This document shows positions 1 through 6,549 of a DNA stretch of 13,008 nt, one piece after another (position 1 is the stretch's first letter; each line of letters starts with the position of its first letter). The position numbers were made by a program, and so were the translations under genes. The stretch comes from Candidatus Omnitrophota bacterium (GTDB lineage Bacteria > Omnitrophota > Gorgyraeia > Gygaellales > Profunditerraquicolaceae). The notes below the pieces were generated by a model, which worked only from the letters and a program-made list of their open reading frames with translations, did no database searches and was not told the origin of the DNA. The DNA is taken from contig JAPLLQ010000026.1 of assembly GCA_026387485.1 (NCBI GenBank), forward strand, positions 1-13,008, read 5' to 3'.

Positions 1-113
1 CAAAAATTAATATCTTTGGGGTTATTAGTAACCTTAGTCTTGGCCCCAAATAACTCCAAAGCCTTCTTTACGCTATGAATATTTCCCATGCCATAGTCAA
101 TAATCGCAATCAT
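1..113 (-). CDS. hisH: HisH, glutamine amidotransferase subunit of imidazole glycerol phosphate synthase (N-terminal part, runs off the window)
   Basis: Only the first 37 or so residues are present. They begin MIAIIDYGMGNIHSVKKALE, which is the typical start of HisH: a beta strand, then the D-Y-G-x-G-N segment of the class I glutamine amidotransferase fold. HisH releases ammonia from glutamine and passes it to HisF, which makes imidazole glycerol phosphate and AICAR in histidine biosynthesis. The catalytic Cys-His-Glu triad lies beyond the left edge. The ATG follows the hisB stop after one base (TAAGATG), so translation is probably coupled to hisB. The upstream AAGGTG lies too far away to be a convincing ribosome binding site. 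Identity rests on a short stretch plus the his context. Confidence 0.88.
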   Translation of the reverse strand, partial: MIAIIDYGMGNIHSVKKALELFGAKTKVTNNPKDINF

Positions 114-114
114 C

Positions 115-726
115 TTAATCAATAACACCTTTAGTTGAAGGAATACCTTTTCTGCGCGGGTCAATCTGCGTAGCTTGATCCAAAGCAATCCCCAGCGCCT
201 TAAAGATAGGCTCTAGATTAGTATGTAAATCCGGATTTATGCTGGTAAGGCGAATATCTAAATTCATACCTAATCTCTTCGCCAAGGCCTCAAAAAAATG
301 ATTGGCATATTCAAGAGAGTAACCGCTCGCGTCTTCTATGGCTAATTGACAATTACGCTCTAGCGTTATCCCTTTAAAGAATCCCCGACCGCTTAAATCC
401 ACTACCACATTAGCTACCACATCCTCCATAGGTACAGAAATAGAACCGAACCTGCGGATACCTTTTTTATCTCCCAGGGCCTTTTTAAAAACATCTCCCA
501 AGACAATACCGATATCCTCATTAGTGTGATGGATATCTACTTTAAGATCACCTCTAGCAGTAATTTGTAAATCAAATAAACCATGGAAGGCAAATAATTC
601 CAGCATATGATCTAAGATCCCGATACCGGTATCAATTTTGCTATCGCCCTGGCCTTCAATAAGCAATTTAACTGAAATCTCTGTCTCTTTAGTCTTTCTT
701 TTTAGCGCAGCTATCCTTTTTTTCAT
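115..726 (-). CDS. hisB: Imidazoleglycerol-phosphate dehydratase (HisB) with an altered C-terminal metal motif
   Basis: At 203 residues it matches the usual length of monofunctional HisB, which dehydrates imidazole glycerol phosphate to imidazole acetol phosphate in the cytosol. Visible family features are RKTKET near the N-terminus, DTGIGILDHML (32-42), the first metal motif HHTNED (66-71), VVVDLSGR (107-114), a NHFF segment (142-145) and the DPRRKGIPSTKGV tail (189-201). The second metal motif, normally HHxxE, reads H168-T-N-L-E172, so the second histidine, a manganese ligand in the family, is threonine. The usual P-M-D-E segment reads P-M-E-D (99-102). The fold is clear but the active site is divergent. 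The ATG is preceded by a purine-rich GGGGAAAGG. It lies 57 bp after hisD and one base before hisH. Confidence 0.93.
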   Translation of the reverse strand: MKKRIAALKRKTKETEISVKLLIEGQGDSKIDTGIGILDHMLELFAFHGLFDLQITARGDLKVDIHHTNEDIGIVLGDVFKKALGDKKGIRRFGSISVPMEDVVANVVVDLSGRGFFKGITLERNCQLAIEDASGYSLEYANHFFEALAKRLGMNLDIRLTSINPDLHTNLEPIFKALGIALDQATQIDPRRKGIPSTKGVID

Positions 727-745
727 TTTTTGCCTTTCCCCTACA

Positions 746-770
746 TACTACCTACTAACTACTACCTACT
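746..770 (-). repeat. Two direct copies of an 11-bp unit in the hisD-hisB spacer
   Basis: Read on the minus strand, AGTAGGTAGTA occurs twice (770-760 and 756-746) separated by GTT, a 14-bp period. A partial third unit, TGTAGGGG, follows. The block fills most of the 57-bp spacer and contains several AGG triplets just upstream of the hisB ribosome binding site. No function is known. Confidence 0.6.
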
Positions 771-783
771 TTTTTTAACTCTG

Positions 784-2007
784 CTAAAATCTTACTTTTA
801 ATGATTCTAAATGTTTACTTAGGCCCTCAATGCCGGCGATCTTCTCTAATGGCTCTTTTACTTTCTCAAGGGCTTTCTTAGAATAACTGATAATGTGATT
901 AGACTTTAAAAAATCAGATACTGAGAGGCCTGAGAAGAATCTGGCAGTGCCGCCAGTCGGTAAAACATGGCTTGGCCCGGCAACATCATCACCTATTGCT
1001 GTCGGACTGTAGGGGCCCAAAAATACAGCTCCGGCATTCCTTATACCTTTAAGTAAACGATTGGGATTCTGAACCAAGATCTCCAGGTGCTCAGGGGCAA
1101 TTTTATTACTGATCTCAACTGCCTGATCCAGGTTCTTGGTTAAAATAATAAAACCATTCTGGTCGCCTAACTTAGATTTAACTTCTCTGGCTAGGCCCTT
1201 GGAATTAGTAATCAATACCGCTAAACCCTTAGCATGCTCTGCTTGGGCCTGTAAATCAGCAATAATAAATCTAGGGTCGCTAAAACGGTTGGCAATAACA
1301 ACTAACTCGGTTGGCCCGGCAATCATATCAATATCCACTTGGCCAAAAACCTGCCTCTTGGCTTCGCTAACATAGATATTCCCCGGTCCGACAATTTTAT
1401 CTACGCAAGGGATAGTCTTGGTTCCATACGCTAGAGCGGCAATAGCCTGAGCTCCGCCAACCCGATAGATTGCATCTACCTTCAAAAGGTCAGCTACCAC
1501 CAGGATATGAGGATTAATATATCCGTTTTTATCTGGAGGACTGGTTAAAAATATCCTTTTTACCCCGGCTAATTTTGCCGGGAGCACAGTCATATAAACA
1601 GTGGAAACTAAAGGTGCGGTTCCTGCCGGGATATATATGCCTACCCGATCTAGGCCGGTATAGTTTTCTCCTAATACCACGCCATCACCATCTTTAATCC
1701 GCCAAGACTTTCTTAAGGTCTTGCGGTAAAAACGGTTTACATTCTCAATAATTATTTTTAGGCTGGGGACGAAATTCGGGCTGATATTTTGATAGGCACC
1801 GCTAATTTCAATTTCCGAGACCTTTAATTGCTTAGAGGATAATTTTACCCGGTCAAATTTCTTAGTATATTTTATTAAAGCATCATCTCCGAAGACACGC
1901 ACATCCTCAAGGATCTTGCTTACTTTTTCGGTAATCCGGGCACTGCGTAAAGAGCCGCGGTTATAAATCTTCTCTAAATTTTTACTATTGAAACGAATGA
2001 TTTTCAT
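784..2007 (-). CDS. hisD: Histidinol dehydrogenase
   Basis: This 407-residue protein oxidises L-histidinol to L-histidine in two NAD-dependent steps, the last reactions of histidine biosynthesis. Clear HisD blocks are GIYIPAGTAPLVSTVYMTVLPA (123-144), RVGGAQAIAALAYGT (182-196), KIVGPGNIYV (204-213) and IDMIAGPTEL (226-235). The expected zinc ligands are present: Q255 and H258 in AQAEH, D340 in the IGDD segment, and H399 in GLSKH. The catalytic Glu-His pair E306-H307 is also present. It is slightly shorter than the usual 425-440 residues. The ATG overlaps the alaS stop in ATGA, so translation is probably coupled; an AAGGAT stands 13 bases upstream. No defects are seen. Confidence 0.97.
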   Translation of the reverse strand: MKIIRFNSKNLEKIYNRGSLRSARITEKVSKILEDVRVFGDDALIKYTKKFDRVKLSSKQLKVSEIEISGAYQNISPNFVPSLKIIIENVNRFYRKTLRKSWRIKDGDGVVLGENYTGLDRVGIYIPAGTAPLVSTVYMTVLPAKLAGVKRIFLTSPPDKNGYINPHILVVADLLKVDAIYRVGGAQAIAALAYGTKTIPCVDKIVGPGNIYVSEAKRQVFGQVDIDMIAGPTELVVIANRFSDPRFIIADLQAQAEHAKGLAVLITNSKGLAREVKSKLGDQNGFIILTKNLDQAVEISNKIAPEHLEILVQNPNRLLKGIRNAGAVFLGPYSPTAIGDDVAGPSHVLPTGGTARFFSGLSVSDFLKSNHIISYSKKALEKVKEPLEKIAGIEGLSKHLESLKVRF

Positions 2008-4558
2008 ATGTCTTTAATTATCCTTTTTAGTTCGTTAAAGGCCTTGGGGAATTCTTCCGGCTTAGTTCCTCCGGACTGGGCAAAATCCGGTCTTCCGCCT
2101 CCTGAGCCGCCGATAATCGGGGCAATCTGACGAATTAATACCTGCGCATTCAAACCTTTAGATAATAAATCCTGAGTAACTGCAATAACCAAATACGCCT
2201 TCTTGTGCTCATTATCCTGCGAACCCAAAGCAATCACCCCTTGATTTAAATTCTCATTTACCTTATCCACCAGAAGCCGCAAAGCATTCATATCTAAACC
2301 AGCCTCAAACGAAGAGACTACATTTATGCCATTTATTTTTATCCCCTTATCTATAATCCTTGGTATTACATCCCGCAGGCTCTTATTTACTTCTAAGCTG
2401 CGTTTCTTTTCTTGTTCCTTCAATTCCTTCAGCTTATCCCTTTTCTTAGATTCTTCGATAGCTTTTTCTTGCTCATCTTTAATAAACTGCTCAGCAAAAC
2501 CGCCAGTTGTGCCTTCAATCCTCCTTATGCCGCTAGCCACTGATCCCTCGCTGATTATTTTTATCAGGCCGATTTTACTGATATTATCCAGATGCGTACC
2601 ACCGCATAACTCTTTAGAGATATCTCCGATACTTACCACGCGCACATTTTCCCTATATTTCTCCTCAAAAAATGCCAAAGCCCCGGCTTTCTTTGCTTCT
2701 TTTAAAGACATCTCTTTACAGTTTACTACCTGACTTTTAGAAATATAGCTGTTAGCTACCTCCTCAACCTGGGAGATCTCTTCTTCAGATAAACCTTTAA
2801 AATGCGTAAAATCAAAACGGAACCTATCTTCAGCCACCAGCGAACCCTGCTGCTGGACATGCGTTCCCAAAACTTTTCTTAGAGCTGCCTGCAAGATGTG
2901 CGTAGCTGTGTGATTACGGGCAATATTCAATCTGCGCTTAGTATCTATCCCGGCAGTTACCTTATCCCCTTCTTTAAAAGTACCGGAAACAACCTTACCA
3001 ATATGTAAAATAACATTATCGATTTTCTGCGTATCTAAAACCTTAAAAACATTCTTTCCGCTTACCAATTTTCCGGCATCTCCGACCTGGCCCCCAGATT
3101 CCGCGTAAAACGGAGTCTGGTCTAAAATAATTTCACCGTCTTTTAGAATAGCCAGGACTCTAGCTTCTAGAGAATTTTCTTGATAACCGACAAACTTGCT
3201 ATCTTTGACTTTGATATCCAGGCCCTTGGCGCTGAATACATCGCCTTTCATCGCGCTTTGCGCACGGGAACGTTCTTTTTGCTCTCTTAATTCTCTTTCA
3301 AAAACACTCTGGGTAAATTTTATATTCCTTTTTTCTAGCCAAATCTTAGTTAGTTCTAAAGGGATCCCATAAGTATCATAAAGTTGAAAAACTATTTTTC
3401 CCGCCAGCTCCTCATCCTGATTATGCAGTAATTTTACGAATTTTTCCTGAAATAATGAATCGCTGGAGTTTAAAGTATCAATAAAAGTTTTTTCCTCTTT
3501 TAAAATTATTCCGGCAATTGCCTCCTGTTGGGCCATTAAATCCGGATAAGGCTGTTTCATAATTTCCGCCACAATAGGGACCAATTTATTTAAAAACGGC
3601 TGCTTAATCCCTAATTCCCTTAAATGCAGAATTGCTTTACGGATAATCTTACGAACAATATAACCCCGAGACTCATTAGAAGGCATAATCCCATCATAGA
3701 TGGAAAATACTACCGAGCGAATATGATCAGCAATGGCATAATTTAATTCTCTATTGCCTAAAGCCTTTAGCCTGCAGCCTGCAGCAATTTCTTTCACTAT
3801 CGGATGAAACAAATCTGTTTCAAAATTGTTAAGTTTTCCTTCTGTCACCGCAGCCAGCCTCTCCAAGCCCATCCCGGTATCAATATTTTTATTCGGTAAC
3901 GGTTCTAAGCTTCCATCTTCTTTACGGTTATACTGGGTAAAGACTAAATTCCAGACTTCTACAAACCTTCCACAACTACAAGCTGGCGTACAATCATTCT
4001 TAGCGCAGCCGATGCTACTCCCAAAATCATAGAATATTTCAGAGCATGGGCCGCATGGTCCATTCGGGCCTTTAGACTTAGCCTCTGAAGGCCAAAAGTT
4101 TTCTTTATCCCCTAACTTTACAATTCTTTCAACTGGAATACCAACTTCATTCTTCCATATCCCATAGGCCTCGTGGTCATCCTTATAGACTGAAACCCAA
4201 AGTTTCTCAGGGTCAATTTTTAATTCTTGGGTTAAAAATTCCCAGGCCCAGCTGATTGCTTCTTCCTTAAAATAATCACCAAAGGAGAAATTTCCCAACA
4301 TCTCAAAAAACGTATGGTGTGCGCGCTAGTTTTTCCAACTTTTTCTAAATCATCGGTACGCAGGCAGCGCTGGGCTGTAGCTGCCCGTTTAAACCCAGAA
4401 TCAAAGCCTAAAAATTCTTTTTTAAACTGGTTCATTCCGGCAGGAGTGAACAAAACCGTAGGGTCATCTTTAGGCAGAAGCGAATCACTCTCTACTATTT
4501 TATGTTTTTTAGATTTAAAGAAATTCAGGAATTTTTCTCTTAATATGTCGGCTTGCAT
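2004..4558 (-). CDS. alaS: Alanyl-tRNA synthetase, reading frame broken by one frameshift near 4317-4321
   Basis: AlaRS attaches alanine to tRNA-Ala and clears mischarged Ser or Gly. The N-terminal part (start 4558) runs through the class II catalytic start, including LFTPAGMNQFK, to KVGKTSAH at residue 80. The frame then shifts. The expected HHTFFEMLGNFSFGDYF continues in another frame, and removing two bases from the GTGTG run at 4317-4321 restores it exactly. The corrected protein has 850 residues, normal for AlaRS. Also present are GPCGPCSEIFYDFG with a cysteine-rich insert (about 165-196 corrected), the editing-domain zinc motifs HTATH (549-553) and CGGTH (651-655), and the DHHA1 tail with GGSGGGRPDFAQSGG (815-829). 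Its start lies inside recX and it overlaps hisD by 4 bp. An indel error is likelier than a pseudogene. Confidence 0.93.
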
Positions 4559-5040
4559 AATTTATTAACCGTTTCTAAAACTAGGTCCGCAGAAAACCCG
4601 CGGCGTATCAGGTAGGAATAAACCCGCCTTTTAGCGCAGATAGGTTCTACTTTTTTTAATTTACTTAACCTCTCCCCAGCGATTCTAGCTACAATTTTAT
4701 CTTCAGGATAATCTTTTTTTACCTCAAAGATCTGATCTTCAATAATTTTTTTATCAATCCCTTTTTGCCTTAACTCCTCCTGAATCCTTCTTAGGCCTAA
4801 AGGCCGCTTGAGGCGCGAATTCACCCAAGCTTTGGCAAATACCGAATCATCAATGAAATTTTTATCTTTTAAAAAACAGATTGTCTCCCGGATTACCTCT
4901 TCGGAAAACTTCTTCTGCCTTAAACGTAAAGCTATTTCCTCCTCGCTACGCAGACGAAACTTAAGCAGCAGAAAAGCATACTCCCTAGCAGCCAGCGGGT
5001 TATTCAGCCTGACTAAACTTTTTACGCACCTCTTTTTCAA
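4540..5040 (-). CDS. recX: RecX, regulator of RecA
   Basis: This 166-residue protein has the RecX layout of repeated three-helix units. Examples are REYAFLLLKFRLRSEEEIALRLRQK, then FLKDKNFIDDSVFAKAWVNSR, then the LGLRRIQEELRQKGIDKKII block, and a final SYLIRRGFSADLVLETVNKL. RecX binds RecA filaments and limits their extension and activity. The only plausible start is TTG at 5040, preceded by AGGAAGA at suitable spacing. That places the first 41 bases inside the end of recA, so RecX output would be coupled to RecA and kept low. A start further in would also be possible, as the first 13 or so residues are not conserved. The 3' end overlaps alaS by 19 bp. Confidence 0.93.
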   Translation of the reverse strand: MKKRCVKSLVRLNNPLAAREYAFLLLKFRLRSEEEIALRLRQKKFSEEVIRETICFLKDKNFIDDSVFAKAWVNSRLKRPLGLRRIQEELRQKGIDKKIIEDQIFEVKKDYPEDKIVARIAGERLSKLKKVEPICAKRRVYSYLIRRGFSADLVLETVNKLCKPTY

Positions 5041-6025
5041 TATCTTCCTGAAGCTTTGGATTTTCCTTTAAAAATTTTATTGCCGCATCCCTACCCTGGC
5101 CTAATTTTTTATCCTCAAATGACAACCAGGTTCCGGACTTTGTAATTACCTCTAAATTCACCGCAGCATCAATTACCGCCCCGGTTTTTGCGATACCTTC
5201 ATTATGTAAAATATCAAATTCTGCTTCGCGGAAGGGTGGAGCAACTTTATTTTTTACTACACGCACGCGCACATGGCCGCCGATAACCTTATCAGCTTCT
5301 TTTAAAGTAGCGATTCTACGCACATCCAGCCTTACCGAACAATAGAATTTAAGCGCCCGGCCGCCAGGAGTAGTTTCAGGAGAACCAAACATCACCCCGA
5401 TTTTTTCCCTTAGCTGGTTAATAAAAATTACACAGGTCCGCGACTTAGAGATTGCCGCAGTCAATTTCCTTAATGCCTGGGACATTAAACGGGCCTGTAA
5501 ACCCATATGTGAATCACCCATCTCGCCTTCTATCTCAGCCCGAGGAGTAAGCGCGGCTACTGAATCAATAACCACTAGATCCACGGCATTGGAACGGACT
5601 AATGTCTCAGTAATCTCCAATGCCTGCTCTCCGGTATCCGGTTGAGAGATCAGAAGCTCATCTAAATTAACCCCGATTACCTTGGCATAGGTAGAATCAA
5701 AAGCATGTTCAGCGTCAATAAAAGCCGCTACCCCGCCTTTTTTCTGAATTTCTCTAATAGCAGTTAATGTAAGCGTGGTCTTTCCGGATGCTTCAGGCCC
5801 GAATATCTCTACTACTCTGCCACGTGGGAGGCCGCCAACACCCAAAGCAATATCCAGGGTCAGCGCACCAGTAGAGATAGTATCCACATTAGCTTTAGTG
5901 TGGGCGCCTAATTTCATAATTGAGCCCTTGCCAAACTGTTTCTCAATCTGGGATAAAGCTAGCTCTAAGGCTTTATTGCGATCTGAAATATTCTGCGTTT
6001 CTTCCTTTTTATCTTTAGTGACCAT
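5000..6025 (-). CDS. recA: RecA recombinase
   Basis: The 341-residue product is a full-length RecA, which forms ATP-dependent filaments on single-stranded DNA for strand exchange, repair and LexA cleavage. Visible features are the N-terminal helix with RNKALELALSQIEKQFGKGSIMKLG (16-40), Walker A GPEASGKT (76-83, with Ala where Ser is commonest), catalytic E106 in IDAEHAFD, Walker B VVIDSVAAL (151-159), and loop L2 from FINQLREK to SPETTPGG (201-222). The C-terminal lobe ends KKFSQAE. The start is ATG 6025, because GGAGG stands five bases upstream. A TTG four codons earlier overlaps that ribosome binding site and is unlikely. It heads the recA-recX-alaS-his unit. Confidence 0.99.
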   Translation of the reverse strand: MVTKDKKEETQNISDRNKALELALSQIEKQFGKGSIMKLGAHTKANVDTISTGALTLDIALGVGGLPRGRVVEIFGPEASGKTTLTLTAIREIQKKGGVAAFIDAEHAFDSTYAKVIGVNLDELLISQPDTGEQALEITETLVRSNAVDLVVIDSVAALTPRAEIEGEMGDSHMGLQARLMSQALRKLTAAISKSRTCVIFINQLREKIGVMFGSPETTPGGRALKFYCSVRLDVRRIATLKEADKVIGGHVRVRVVKNKVAPPFREAEFDILHNEGIAKTGAVIDAAVNLEVITKSGTWLSFEDKKLGQGRDAAIKFLKENPKLQEDIEKEVRKKFSQAE

Positions 6026-6030
6026 AATTA

Positions 6031-6035
6031 CCTCC
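6031..6035 (-). promoter_or_regulatory. recA ribosome binding site
   Basis: GGAGG on the minus strand, followed by TAATT and ATG at 6025. It fixes the recA start and rules out the upstream TTG at 6037, which runs into this motif. Confidence 0.9.
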
Positions 6036-6057
6036 AATTTATGATTTTAGAACTGAT

Positions 6058-6086
6058 ATTATAACCCACCAATACCTCCATGTCAA
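6058..6086 (-). promoter_or_regulatory. Perfect-consensus housekeeping promoter for recA and the downstream operon
   Basis: On the minus strand, TTGACA (6086-6081) and TATAAT (6063-6058) are separated by exactly 17 bp. Both hexamers match the sigma70 consensus at every position. The predicted transcript start near 6051 gives a leader of about 26 nt ahead of the recA ATG. No E. coli-type (CTGT-N8-ACAG) or Bacillus-type (GAAC-N4-GTTC) LexA operator is seen around it. Confidence 0.88.
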
Positions 6087-6100
6087 CAGATTCATAGCAG

Positions 6101-6271
6101 TTTTATCGGCTGCCTTGTCTTGTTTCTCGCAGGGACGCTCGTTTGCCCCAGCGTGGCAAACTTCGCTCGAGTTTCGGCCTCGCTCTGCCGGACTCATCTT
6201 TTAGCTGGGCAACCCTGCCCGCTCGGCCTGCAAACGCCCTGCTCTGAAACAAGCCAAGTCATCCGCTAAAA
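6101..6271. repeat. Large nested imperfect palindrome (candidate structured RNA or palindromic repeat), proximal half
   Basis: Two arms of about 45 bases pair across an 83-base loop. Pairing blocks are GTTTGC 6141-6146 with GCAAAC 6230-6235, GCAGGG 6129-6134 with CCCTGC 6237-6242, CTTGTTTC 6119-6126 with GAAACAAG 6246-6253, CTTG 6114-6117 with CAAG 6255-6258, CGG 6107-6109 with CCG 6263-6265, and TTTTA 6101-6105 with TAAAA 6267-6271. The loop has its own structure: CCCAGC 6147-6152 pairs with GCTGGG 6204-6209, enclosing a GAGT/CGGC to GCCG/ACTC hairpin at 6169-6195. It is richer in G+C than its surroundings. It lies just upstream of the recA promoter. No protein-coding explanation is convincing. 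Confidence 0.7.
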
Positions 6272-6325
6272 GTAAGCTAGTTATCATCTATAAATGACTC
6301 TGGCAAGGTTCGAGCTCATTGTTCA

Positions 6326-6402
6326 TTTACGGGTGACTTGGGGATGTGGCTCGCAGCCGCAAATTTGCGGCGAAAGACACTCCCCAAGGCAGGACCCGTA
6401 AA
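6326..6402. repeat. Long three-part hairpin with a perfect 16-bp palindrome at its centre, distal half of the same structured region
   Basis: Three nested stems are visible. TTTACGGGT (6326-6334) pairs with ACCCGTAAA (6394-6402). TTGGGGA then TGT (6338-6347) pairs with ACA, one bulged base, then TCCCCAA (6377-6387). The core GCCGCAAATTTGCGGC (6356-6371) is a perfect palindrome. A competing pair, TAAATGA (6291-6297) with TCATTTA (6323-6329), could link it to the neighbouring element. There is no following T-run on either strand, so it does not look like a simple intrinsic terminator. Confidence 0.75.
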
Positions 6403-6467
6403 GAATAAAAGAGCGAGAAAATTAGCATGGTCATTTAAAGATACCAATTTCCCTCCTTTCTACCTTT

Positions 6468-6496
6468 AATAGACGCTAAAGTAAGCAAAATCTAAC
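6468..6496 (-). promoter_or_regulatory. 29-bp block shared with the transposase upstream region; possible promoter for the structured region
   Basis: Read on the minus strand the block is GTTAGATTTT, 11 variable bases, then CGTCTATT. It matches 11771-11799 at 22 of 29 positions without gaps, and the two outer blocks are identical. In both places it is followed within about 20 bases by a strong AGGAGG-like ribosome binding site (here 6458-6451). TTAGAT and TATTAA sit 18 bp apart, so a weak -35/-10 pair is possible. It could instead be a relic end of a related element. Confidence 0.4.
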
Positions 6497-6512
6497 TAGT
6501 AATATTGCAGGG

Positions 6513-6541
6513 TTGACAATAAGCCTAAAATATGTTAAATT
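6513..6541 (+). promoter_or_regulatory. Putative promoter of the GGDEF gene
   Basis: TTGACA at 6513-6518 matches the -35 consensus exactly. With a 17-bp spacer the -10 would be TAAATT at 6536-6541, four of six matches. Transcription would start near 6548, almost at the ATG at 6550, which suggests a leaderless or nearly leaderless message. No Shine-Dalgarno sequence precedes either possible start. Confidence 0.5.
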
Positions 6542-6549
6542 TATGCATT

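Noticed and set aside
2326..2733. Long plus-strand frame opposite alaS, like several others opposite hisD, recA, smc and etfA
   Set aside because: Shadow of a well-supported minus-strand gene; no ribosome binding site or recognisable domain.
4302..4312. Programmed -1 frameshift at T6-G in alaS
   Set aside because: Slippage would give a non-consensus motif with one extra residue, while a two-base deletion upstream restores the conserved motif exactly.
6026..6037. TTG at 6037 as an upstream recA start
   Set aside because: It overlaps the GGAGG that serves ATG 6025.
6039..6197. 52-residue open frame on the minus strand, starting MSPAERGR, across the palindromic region and recA promoter
   Set aside because: No ribosome binding site, composition dictated by the palindrome arms, and it runs through the recA promoter. 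No family recognised.
6326..6402. Intrinsic terminator
   Set aside because: The stem is long and multipart, with no T-run after it on either strand, and no gene ends next to it.
6327..6434. 35-residue minus-strand frame with a signal-peptide-like hydrophobic start
   Set aside because: The nearby GGAGG is about 17 bases from the ATG, and most of the frame coincides with the hairpin 6326-6402. A competing 43-residue frame from TTG 6447 covers the same DNA. Neither resembles a known protein.
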